Assembly (NCBI GenBank): GCA_002812745.2
Contig: NCSJ02000232.1
Coordinates: forward strand, 1 to 64,000
Source of the DNA: Scytalidium lignicola
Lineage: Eukaryota; Ascomycota; Leotiomycetes
Direction of reading: 5' to 3'
DNA: 64,000 bases
Made by a program: the position numbers and the translations under genes. Shown here piece by piece: positions 14,401 to 25,298 of this stretch. The stretch's first letter is position 1; each line of letters begins with the position of its first letter. Below the pieces are notes generated by a model, which was not told where the DNA came from, ran no database searches, and was given only the letters and a program-made list of their open reading frames with translations.

Positions 14401-15806
14401 TTACTTAAAATAAGACTAAGAAAGCTTTGTTAATATCTTTGTTAATCCAAACATATTAAGAAACATTATTTTAAAAGATTCAGATTATTAAATTAAGCTT
14501 AAATGTTATATAAGACATTAGAACAAGTTATACTTTTAAGAATTAGTATTATATTATTATACTAGTTTATTTACAATTATATTTATTGTTATTATTTATA
14601 GTTTGCTTTAATATAAGTTATTCTTTATCTTTAGGAAATAAGTAATAACTAACTTAAAACATCTTAAACGTTTATATTAGAAATATAACAATACTTATCA
14701 AAGTTTAAGACATTAGTTTTAAGCATTATATATTTATTAAATACTTAATTGTTTTATTCTACTTTAAAATGTTAAATAATAAACTAGTAAAGATTAATAA
14801 AGAATTATACTTAATAAATAACTTTTAAGTTAATATACTTATTAGAATAAACATAATAAGCTTAAAAGGAATAAATATATGTATTATAGACTAATCTATT
14901 ATTATAACTAATTATAATAATGTTAAGATCTTTATTATAATTACTTAGCTTAGTCATTAAGTTAAATATATTGTTATAACCTAAGATATATTAATAGCAA
15001 AGCTTTTCTTTAAGATTATTATTCTTATTAAAACTTTGGACTTGTTAAATTATAACTTTATCTTTAAACTAAGAAATATCTTAATTGTGTTATATACTTA
15101 AGTTATATTAAAAGGTATAATTAAGCTAATAGTATAAAACAATTTAGTAATTCTAATTATAATTCTGAAGAATCTTTAGATAAGTTAGTTATATAAATAT
15201 AATTTCAAAGAATATTACTTAATTGTAAAAGATATAACAGACTTAGCTTTGTAAACACTAGTTCAAAAGCTAATTATCAATTCTAATGTTGTAAAAACTA
15301 TTAACTAGACTGAAACTAAACTTTAAAATGATATTATTATATATAGAATATTATCTTAGGTTATAATATATATAAAGTTACTTAATTAATACTCTTTATT
15401 ATTCCTTAATGATTAATGTGTTAATATACTTAAGGATTAATGGCTAAAAATCGATTTAATGTTTAATTAAGAAGTTAAAATAAATTAAAAGCTTAAAATT
15501 TATTTAATAAGGTTAAAAGATAAAGAATTTATCAATAAAACCTTTGATAAGCTTTAAAAGTAAAGATACTTCAAATACTTTATATATGTTATACTATTTA
15601 CTTATCTAGTGTTTGTAATATGAAGAAATATGCTTAATTGTGAAAAACATAGATATGTTGTAGTTAATATTAAAGATATAAACATTATTATAGTATATAA
15701 TATATATTTTATTCCTCTTTAATAAGATATTATCAAGTTTTGTAAAAGTAAGTAGTATATTAATATTATAAATTGTATTTTGTTCTTTTATTATTAGAGA
15801 ATTTAC
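11400..15806. other. AT-rich degraded repeat DNA, unassigned
   Basis: About 4.4 kb of very AT-rich DNA with stops in all frames. Apart from the 104-bp element at 12,194-12,297 I recognise no domain, promoter or RNA gene. The short open frames here (for example 13,824-14,024) have the composition of random AT-rich sequence. Just before 15,807 there is a sequence resembling the polypurine tract that precedes the Copia 3' LTR, so part of this DNA may be another Copia copy. Confidence 0.5.
12194..12297. mobile_element. 104-bp solo LTR (TRIM-like) with 5-bp target duplication
   Basis: The element begins TGTTAGGAACG and ends CGTTCTTAACA, so it has the TG...CA ends and short terminal inverted repeat of an LTR. 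It is flanked on both sides by CAAAG, a perfect 5-bp target-site duplication. Inside are a hairpin at 12,247-12,266 (ATTAGCGA / TCGCTAAT around TCGC) and a TATATATA box near the right end. A length of about 104 bp is very short for a fungal LTR and fits a miniature (TRIM-like) element. It is less AT-rich than the surrounding DNA, which suggests insertion after the surrounding RIP or escape from RIP because of size. Confidence 0.75.
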
Positions 15807-15993
15807 TATTAGTAGACTAGTTATGTGTAGATGTGATCAGTCATATGTTAGTTAGTCCTAATTAAGTAGTGAGGAGTTATAACCTTAAGTTATAACTTTA
15901 CTTTACTACTTTTACAATTGATTAACTATTAATACAACTAGTATATCACTTATAAAGTAATGTACTATGTGTTATATTAGTAGTATACTAACA
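15807..15993 (+). repeat. Left LTR of the Copia element (strongly RIP-mutated)
   Basis: It aligns without gaps to the right LTR over 187 positions. By my hand alignment there are about 42 differences, and all but one are C-to-T or G-to-A with the mutated base in this left copy. Confidence 0.8.
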
Positions 15994-17229
15994 TTGATCA
16001 GTTTGTACATATAAATCAGGAAACTATGACTTTGTTTTGTAATAATCCAGTAACTTGTCTTGTTGTCAAGGTTTCGAGGTTTATTTGTGTTTGTTTACAG
16101 AGTATCCTTCTTAGGAAGCTCTTCTCTTGCTCAGAATCTATAAGTCTTCAGTCAAAGGGAGGAAGTATTATATTTCAAAAGAAATATACTGTTTCTTGTT
16201 AAATCTAAGTAGTTAGTCTTTTGACTTTTTGAAAATACTCTTTTATAACTCCTTACTTTTATTTGAATATACTCTTTTATAACATACTTCTTATAATGAA
16301 TATTACTCTTTATAATGCTTTTATGACTTTAAAGATTATTATACTCTTTTCATAACTTTTATAGCTTATGGTTATAACTTAAACCTTACCTGATTTTATA
16401 CCTTACTTTTAAATTATACTTATTAAGCTTTTATATAACATATATATATATAAGGGAATACTTGAGGAAAACTGTACTTAAGAAGACTTGTTAAGAAGTT
16501 ACAAGTGTTTTTAAATATAATTAAAAAGCCTTTAAGCTTTAAAGTTTATTATTTGTAGGTAAATATTCTTCATGTTAAAGTATAATCAATTTTAGTATCT
16601 AAATTACTTATACATTTTGAAATTAATACTTGTATATAAGGATATTAAGTGTAAAAGAATAAGAAGGATAGAAGGAAAAGATAAAGAGATAGAAGTATAG
16701 AATATATGTTAAAAGTATATCATCAGAAGGTTTAAAAGAATTCTTAACTATTAAAGCTTATGAATATAGATTTGACAGAATTAATGATTTTAACCTTTAA
16801 GACTTGTTCTAAGAGGATTTCAAATACTTTATAGTAAATAGCTTTTACATAATTCCTTATAAGGAATTGTAGATTTTATGTATATACCTTTATTATAATA
16901 ATGTCCATGTAATAATTAATAATAAGTCAATTATACAAACATTATATAATATACTTAAGGAAGAGGAATAATATATATAAACTGAAGAAGACCTTAATAA
17001 AGTTATTTAAGATCTTTGAAAAAGGCTTATTACTTTTACAATTATTAGATTAAGAATAAATCTTATAACCTTGTAACCTAGTCTTTATATGACTTTATAC
17101 CCTACTTCATTTTATGAAAACTGATAACCTATTCCTTTTGTAACTTAATAAAGTAACAAACAATTAATGTTTAAAATTAAAGGACAATTATAAGAATAAT
17201 ATTATAAATAATTAAACAAGTAAGTATAA

Positions 17230-20200
17230 AATGACTTTAACNTTTTTATTATACAAGGTTAATAAATATATTTCTAAAATCTCAAAGATCTTAACTAAGG
17301 AATAGAAGTATAATAGAACTAATAATAACTTTGATTTTAAGTTGACTATTTTTAAGGATATTTATAAGAGGGTAAAACTACTAGAAACAAGCTTTATAAA
17401 AGTGTTTCTTATAATGTTGAAAGGGTTAGCTCAAAATCACTTTTATAATAATTAACTGTTAGAATGTACTTTTAAAGAAGTATATACTAACCTGTGTAAC
17501 TTCTTTGAAAAGCTTAGTTATTATCATCAAAATCTAAGTAAATAGAATAGCATTACTCTAGTTTTGATTATACTTAAGAATCATAAGAAAACAATATAAG
17601 AGTATGTATAATTACTTATCAATAAACTTTGAGAATTATAATATAACCTTTATTTAACTTTGAGGAATATTAAATTTCTTTATAACAAGATAGTTATAAC
17701 TTGTCAAGGATTACTTATGTATAAGTATGTAATAATAGACTTACCTTTAGACTTAAGACAGTTTATTAATAAACTTCAATCTTTGATTATTATATATAAG
17801 AAGGAACAGGAGTAGAATAAGACTTTCTTTATAGATTATTATTACTTTAATAAGAACTTAACTAGTTATAAATATAGAAATCTTCTAAATTGAAACTTTA
17901 GATAATATATTATGAATATACTTATATTTTACTGATAAAACAAGTGTTTTATATATAAAAAGGAAGGTTGTTGCTTATAGAAGTACTTATAAGAGGAGTA
18001 AAATAAAGAGAAGGCTAGATTTAAGGCTAAGAATATAAGTTAATTTAATATTAAAGTTTATAACTTTGACAAATGTTTTAAGGAATATTTTAAGCAGTAT
18101 ATTGTTGATTATGAAGATGATGATTCAGAGGAAGAGCTAAAGATTACTTTTAAAGCCCTTTTAGTAGACAATAACAATACTAAGCTTGAACAAGATAATG
18201 ATATCCTTACAAATATCTTTACAGCTTTTATTACTTCATTTAGTGATCTTTTAGTTAAATCAACAACCTTTACTATTATAGAACTTGTAAACTAAGCTTT
18301 TGTATACTAACTCATCATTGAAGTACTTACTCCAATCATTGAAACACTTATACTTACACTTACTAAAGTGATTACAAGTGTGTATAATATGGCCAGCATA
18401 ACAAGATACAATTCCAGACAGTTTTATAGAATCATGATTGATACAAGAGCCTTTAAATACTTTATAACCAGCTATAGCCAATTTCAAGCCTTATAACGAG
18501 TAGACAAAAGTATTACACTTAACAATGTTACACAAGGTGTAATAACTGTACAATTTAGTATAGGATCTACTTCCTTGATAAGCTTTATAATGGTAACTAC
18601 ATTTATCAGTCAAATAGAATTTTACATTGTTCAAGCAGATATACTTTTCTTACTTAGCATAACTGATATAAACTATTTAAGTATATACCTCAACAATCTT
18701 ACAAACAATTTAGTCATACTACAGGGTAAAATACTAATTGTACACTGATTTGGTCATCCTTTTATGTTGTGGAAAATTCCTTTACAAGCATTAATTGTCA
18801 AATCTTTTAATCAGAACCCTTGTTTCTTGACTAATGTTGAATTACAACGTTTACATTAATGTTTTGGCTACTTATCAGTAAGTAAGCTTTAGAAGATATT
18901 AGACTAAGCTAGTCATAATATCAACAAACAAGCCTTAGAATACTTGACCAAGTATTATGTTTACTGTCAATGCTATAACAAGTTACCAGGATACTTCAGA
19001 TTTAGCCTTAAAGACAACGTCAGCTTTAATTACTCTATTATTGTGAATATCTTCTATATCTCTGGAAAGCTAATTCTTCATGTCGTCAATAAGGGTACTT
19101 GTTACCAGGCTAGCAGATAACTCCAGAATATTAATGCTAAACACACCTGGAATATACTCTGAATATGCTGGATTAATACTTATTTAGGCCTTCTTGACCA
19201 AATTACCATTAACATTAGAAAGAACTTTATAAGTAAAGAATTTCAACAATACACTAATACCATAAGAATCACTTTGAAGGCTGTCTTAGTAAAAGCTTAT
19301 AACTCTATTAAAACCATCGAAAGGTATTATAACCTTGTACAACATGCTTACCAAATCATTATCACAGAGATCTATAATATCAATAAGGATATAGCTTTAC
19401 AAATGGCTTTTAAAGTTGTTACTGATTTAGTAGGTCTAGACAGCCTTATTCTTACACTTTTAGTATATAGTGCTTACCCTCAAATGTCTGAATTCAACGT
19501 TCCCTCCTTAACAATTGCTTAAAGGGCAATTGTAATTAAAAAGGCAATGGAGGAAATACACAAATTAAGGGCAAAACATCAGGTTCAAGATACTCTCAAC
19601 ATGCGAAATAGCCTAAATATGGACGGTATTCATGACCTACTACTGAATTCACAAGTCCTTGTGTAGAAGGAAGGTAATACTAGTTAGAATAAAAGCTAGA
19701 AAGGATTGTACAAGCTTGTTAACATAGATAGTAAATCTTGTGTATTAACACTACCTTGTAACAACACAACATTCTGATCAACCTCTGTGAAGCCTTACCT
19801 TATACCAACGACAGAGCTAAATGATATTAAGCTACCAAAGGCTAATACCAAAGATACTGAAGAAGAGGAGAATTATGAGGGAAACAACTCCACAATCACT
19901 ATACTGCTACTACTAACATAGCTTGTACAACTTGTACAACCTATTAAATGTAGAAGGGGAAGATTACATAAGTATCCTATTAATACAAACCTAGCTAATA
20001 TTACTATGTTTATACAAGATGATACTACTGTATTCACACAAGATGAACACTAATATACAGCTTCTCAACAAGTTAAAATATCAAGGTTATTAGAGAAGGG
20101 AGTTTTTGAAATTACTTTGATAGCAAACGTACTTGAAAAGGTATACATCTTCAACATAAGATTTGTGGACAAGATCAAGAATAAAGGGACAAAGAAAGCT

Positions 20201-21613
20201 TTTGAGAAATCAAGGCTTGTAATACAAGCATACAATAATAAAGAAAAAGAACTAGTTTTGACCTAATCTCCAACCATTCAACGTATTAACCAGAGAATTG
20301 TTCTTTGTATTATAGCCATGGAAAGTAAAACTATAGATTTGTACTTACAAGACATTTCCTAAGCTTATATACAATCAACAACCTTGTTAAACTACAATTT
20401 CTACATATAACCACTTATTAAGCTTGCTTAACAATTATATCTTCAGAAGGACTTGATTTTAAGGGTTATTAAACCTTTATATAAAGTCCTTAAAACTAAG
20501 AATTACTAGTTCAAGACTTATTACTTACATTATGTTAAGGAGCTTTCAATGAAGTAATCTACTTATGATTTATACCTTTTGTACAATAACAACCTATTTA
20601 GCCTTGTTAGCTTCCAAACCAATGATACATTATTTGTTGAAGATTTTGAGTTTGTATAACAAGAGTAAGTACAACTTCAAAAGGTTAAGTTTTTAACTAA
20701 GGAATAAGAGATTTTGACCTTTGAAAAAAGCTTCAAGTTTAACAATGGTATTATTCAACTACAAGATGATGAAATCATCTTTACTCAAGAGTGTTAGTAT
20801 GGTAACCTAAAGCTTGTAAGTAATAAATCAACGAATATAACAAGTTCTTATAGAATTATACATTAAAACCTCTTTACCAAAGAGTAATATATTGCTTAAC
20901 ATGTAAAGGGAATATATATTATATCAGTTTATTAGTCAGAAGTTACATTTAACTTGTTAATTATAACTTAAGTTGTAAATCCAGACAAAAAGAACATCAA
21001 GGCTTTGAATAAACAATTACAATAACAAATCAAGAATGTTATTAAGGGTTTATACTTTGTCAAGTTAGACAAAAACATTTTATAACTACTAGTATTCACA
21101 AATGCTTCTTTTACAAACAACAAGGACTTGTTTTTACAGATTGGCTATGTTTTGGCTTTAGTAGATGAAGAGGAAAATACAAATATATTATACTAGTCCT
21201 TGATTAAGTGCAAAAAGGTTATTTAGAGTGTTCTAACCTTTGAACTTTATGGAATGGCTTATAAGTTTGATATAAGAGCCTCCATCAAATCCACCATCGA
21301 TAAGGCCCTGAAGATCAGCCTCCTACTAGCTCTTTACACAGATTCGAAATCACTTTACAATTGCCTTGTCAAGCTGGGAACTATACAAGAAAAGCGCTGG
21401 ATGATCAATGTGATGTGCCTCCGCTAGGCCTATGAGCGACGGGAGATTGCAGAGGTTAAATGGATACAGGGAACCATAAATCCAGCCGATTCCATGACCA
21501 AGGAGAAGTCTTTGAACGCTTTAAAGCAATTGGTGGATATGAATAAAGTGCAATTGGAAGTGGTGGAATGGGTGGAACGTGGAGGAAGTGGAGGAAGTGG
21601 CAGCAAAGTTTGA
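17230..21613 (+). pseudogene. Copia Gag-Pol polyprotein pseudogene
   Basis: Recognisable segments in order are: a Gag zinc knuckle near 17,940 (CFIYKKEGCC, cysteine spacing partly lost); a protease active-site region near 18,440 reading MIDTRAFKYF where DTGAS is expected; an integrase zinc-binding and core region from about 18,820, with FNYSIIVNIFYI and VLVKAYNSIKTIERYY; and the RNase H end with ELYGMAYKFDIRASIK, TDSKSLYN and INPADSMTKEKS. Termination is at TGA 21,611-21,613. Many internal TAG/TAA stops stand where CAG/CAA is expected, which is the RIP signature. It cannot make a functional polyprotein. Confidence 0.8.
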
Positions 21614-21729
21614 GCAATAGCTTGGAGCTAAGCCCAAATAGGCAATTAGCATGCGATCGGGAGAAAACAGTGGATTTGAGCTTTTTGAGCTTTTGTACGA
21701 TAGTTTGGCAATTTTCAGAGTAGTTCCAG

Positions 21730-21916
21730 TGTTGGTGGACTAGTCACGTGTGGACGCGATCAGTCACATGCTAGCTAGTCCTAATTAGGTAGTGGGGAGC
21801 TGTAGCCTTAAGCTACAGCTCCACCCCACCACCTTTACAATCAATCAACCATCAACACAACTAGTATATCACCCATAAAGTGACGTACTACGTGTTATAT
21901 CGGTAGTGTACCGACA
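21730..21916 (+). repeat. Right LTR of the Copia element (nearly unmutated)
   Basis: It begins TGTTGG and ends CCGACA and is preceded by a purine-rich stretch (CAGAGTAGTTCCAG). It contains an 11-bp hairpin at 21,796-21,822 (GGAGCTGTAGC, loop CTTAA, GCTACAGCTCC). It ends 289 bp before the start codon of the GH3-GNAT gene and may therefore contribute to that gene's promoter. Confidence 0.82.
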
Positions 21917-22205
21917 GTTAGGCATAGAGGCCTTAAAGTCGAGGCTAGTCAGGATCAGCCTATCTCATGTACAGTGCCTGTACGTACATGATCTTACCTT
22001 CCTTTTCTGTCTTCCTGACACCCTTAATTCTTACTTAGCTGTTCCTTCACGCTACTCTTTTGTGATGTCACGAACTAGATCTCTACTTCTCAAGTATAGT
22101 TGAGGTAAGGTCATTTTGTTTTAATTTTAAATCGCTTCAAGGCCTCTGAAGTGAGGAGAGGACAAAAGTGTACTACGTAGGATCGAAGATTCCCCACTCT
22201 TTGAG

Positions 22206-25200
22206 ATGACTGAGCAGACTGAGAGCAAGATGGAGCCATGGTCCGAGGAGGAGTTGAGAGCTAAAGTCGGACAGGTATGGTCGGTTCCTATGTTGCATTT
22301 GAGCAAAGATTGCTTGAGACAGCCTCCAGCGTTTCATTGATTTGGTCTTCTCCTTGACTACCTTCATTTTACTTGGCTTGTCATCCGGTTCCTCATCATC
22401 GAAGTCATGACACATCCATTCTATCACAAGAGCATTCTTTCTACTAGATGAAGCTGAAGCAAATCCTTTACTATTACGGCTGTGAGTTGGTACCACTAGC
22501 AGAAATATTAGAGGATATCACACTGTACAATAGAAACTTTGACCTGGAATTAGTTATTTACAATATGTTACTAACAAATACAAGCTTTTCATCGTCGGCT
22601 TCCACGGCCACGTCCCAAGTGAAGACATAAAAACCTTAATCACTACCCGCAAAATTGGCTCTATAATCTTCTTTCTCCGCAACGTCTCTAGTGCCACGCA
22701 ACTCCACTCACTAACCACCTCTCTTCAAGCTCTCGCTTCCGCCTCCGGCCACTCGCAAAGCCTCTTCATAGGGATTGACCAAGAAAATGGCCTCGTTACG
22801 CGAATCAAGCCGCCTGTTGCTGCACAGCTACCTGGATCCATGGCGCTAGGCGCTACAGGAGATGTAAACAATGCGTTTACGGTTGCGTCTGCCACGGCAG
22901 AGACGTTGAGGGCTTTGGGGATTAATGTGAATTATGCGCCGATTGGGGATGTCAATTCAGAGCCAAGGAATCCGGTTATTGGTGTTAGATCTCCTTCTGA
23001 TGATCCGGAGATGGTGGGGAGGTTTGTGGTGGCGCAGGTGAGGGGGCTTAGTGAAGGGGGGATTTTGCCTTGTGTGAAGCATTTTCCGGGGCATGGGGAT
23101 ACGGCAGTTGATTCGCATTTTGGGTTACCGGTTATTGTGCGGAGTAAGGTGGAGTTGGATGCTTGTGAATTGGTGCCATTTAGAAGGGCGGTTGTTGAGG
23201 GTGTTGAGTCTGTGATGATGGCGCATATTGCGATGCCAGGGATTGGGGATCCAAGCTTAGGGGAAGATCACCCTTCGAAGAAAGTGCCCGCGAGTTTAAA
23301 TCCGGATGCGATCAAGATTCTGAGGGAAGAGATGAAATTTGATGGGATGATTGTTAGTGATTGTCTGGAAATGGATGGTGTGAGGGCCACTTTTGGAACA
23401 GAGAAAGGGGCTGTAATGGCTTTGAAGGCGAGCAACTTGACCCCTTACTTACTGAACCCGACTGACCATCTCCGTTAACAGGCAGGAACTGACTGCGTGA
23501 TGATTTGCCACACCATGTCAGCACAAGTTGGAGCAATTGAGCAAGTGATCGAAGCAGTGAAGTCTGGCGAGCTCTCTCAAATGGCCATCCAAGCCTCCGT
23601 GGACAGAGTCAGACGTCTAAAAGCCAAGTACGCCATTCAACCTCCCGCGGTACCTCTACAAACATTACTCACGACAACCGAATCGAGAAATGTCGCACAG
23701 GCTACACTAGTCGCAGATATCTATGCCAAGAGCACAACCGTCGTCCGCGCTGAACCTGACCTGATCCCAATCTCCCCATATTCAACCAAAACGAAGATCG
23801 TATTTGTCAGTCCAGGAAAGACACCAGCTAGTGGAGGAGCAGTCGAAAGCGGAGAAGAGAAGACACGAGAGCCATACACGCCAGCATTATACATCGACCT
23901 CATCCGCGTCCACAGCCCAGATGCCATCGATATTCGATTTCATCCCTCGGCCCACTTGTCAGCAGAAGAAGAGGCACAGATTGACGCTGCAGACATAATC
24001 ATCTTCGCCACAAGGAATGCAAGCTTAAGTCCATATCAGAAAGATTTCGGTCTTTCGCTGGGAAAGAAGTATGGAGAGAAGTTGATTGTGGTGGCTACCT
24101 GTGATCCGTATGATTTTCTTGAGGAGAAGGCGGAGATTAAGAATTATATCGCGATCTATGAGCCTACGATTCCGGCATTCAAAGCAGCCGTGGATGTCAT
24201 TTTTGGAGTTGCCAAGGCTCAGGGCTCTCTTCCTGTCGGGACTCCTCCTGTCACATGATATCAGAGATCTCACCAACTCCGACGAAGACTTTGAGAAAAT
24301 ATGGCAGATGTGGCAAACGATCTTTCCAAAATGGCCGATTGAACGACAGCGAATGGAAGCGGTTCTCCATAAACTTCCCGGTCAACATTACATCCACGAG
24401 AAAGGATTCTGTCTATCCTATCTAATGGATGGACTGCACGGCAAAATAGCTGCCGTTGGTGTCTTGCCAGAATACCGAGGCAAAGGACTGGGTACTGCTT
24501 TCATGAAAAAGGCACAGGCAGGGTTGAGAAACGTGGCTCGTGCCAATGGAGAAGGAGAACTGAAGTCTTTGGAGATCGGATCGAAAACCCCTCGATTCTG
24601 GCCGCAGGCGCCGACAGACTTCCCACAAGAAGTGAAAGACTTCTTTCTTCACAGAGGTACATCACAATATTCAACCTGATCTTTTGATCAGAAGTGCTGA
24701 TGATATGCAGGTTTCCGTAAATCTACAGAACCAGTAGTTCGGGATCTCTACAAAGACATCCGCGGCGCCATCGCGCCACCTGAAATCCTCGAGCGAGTCT
24801 CAAAGATGAATTTCAAATTCTCTCCATGGTCGCCAGAATTGTACGAAGAATGCATGGCCAAGCAACGAGCTAATTTCGTTCGTCCATTCTTAGATCCTTG
24901 TCAAACCATGAATACTGACTTGCATCCAGAGCTGGTTTAAAGCCTACGAAACACTCGCAGCCTATAATCAACACCATGAAGTAATGGTGGCCTTGGATCC
25001 TGACACAAACACGCAGATTGGATGGACACTGATGTGTTCTTATTCCGCAATCGTTAGCAACATCTTCACTTTCTTGCCTTTAATGCCATCGAAAGAGAAG
25101 ACGGGGCTAATTGCCGCCGTTGGTGTGGATAAAAGCGCAAGAGGTAAGGGTGTTGGGTTGGCATTGATGGTGAAAGCGATAGAGAACATGCGGGAGAGGG

Positions 25201-25298
25201 GTGTCGAGGGTGTGTTCATTGATTCAGTTGTGATACGGGGCTTCTATGAACAGCTGGGTTTTGAGACTTGCTGGGAGTATGAGGGATATGTGTGGTGA
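22206..25298 (+). CDS. GH3 beta-N-acetylglucosaminidase (NagZ-like) fused to tandem GNAT domains; frameshifted
   Basis: Likely exons are 22,206-22,274, 22,585-23,427, 23,482-24,656, 24,711-24,877 and 24,930-25,298. Exon 1 (ending KVGQ) joins phase 0 to LFIVGF of the GH3 barrel across a 310-nt intron ending CTAACAAATACAAG. The hallmark KHFPGHGDTAVDSH lies at about residues 188-201 (His/Asp acid-base loop) and VSDCLEMDG holds the likely nucleophile Asp near 282. These motifs indicate cleavage of terminal N-acetylglucosamine from chitin or peptidoglycan fragments. No signal peptide is seen, so an intracellular site is likely. After a conserved C-terminal GH3 domain the frame hits TGA at 24,256; one base off, the reading continues into a GNAT-like region with two acetyl-CoA loops (EYRGKGLG and ARGKGVG). 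Intron phases close only if one extra base is assumed near 24,256, giving about 873 residues. Intron 2 is GC-AG. The frameshift may be real or a sequencing error. Confidence 0.8.

Larger units (their letters stand above)
15807..21916 (+). mobile_element. Copia-type LTR retrotransposon, RIP-mutated, 6.1 kb
   Basis: Two 187-bp LTRs (15,807-15,993 and 21,730-21,916) enclose a Gag-Pol coding region in Copia order: Gag with a CCHC-like knuckle near 17,940, protease near 18,440, integrase at about 18,820-19,640, then reverse transcriptase and RNase H to 21,613. Decay is uneven: the left 2 kb is extremely AT-rich, the middle intermediate, and the last 700 bp almost undamaged. The five bases outside each LTR (TTTAC left, GTTAG right) do not match, so either the target duplication has decayed or the two LTRs come from different insertions. 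Confidence 0.82.

Noticed and set aside
24190..24260. Small intron that would repair the GH3-GNAT frame
   Set aside because: Candidate GT...TATCAG intervals are either about 30 nt long or would remove the conserved FGVAKAQGSLPV segment.
24025..24276. Minus-strand open frame across the GH3-GNAT joint
   Set aside because: Antisense shadow of the conserved coding exon.
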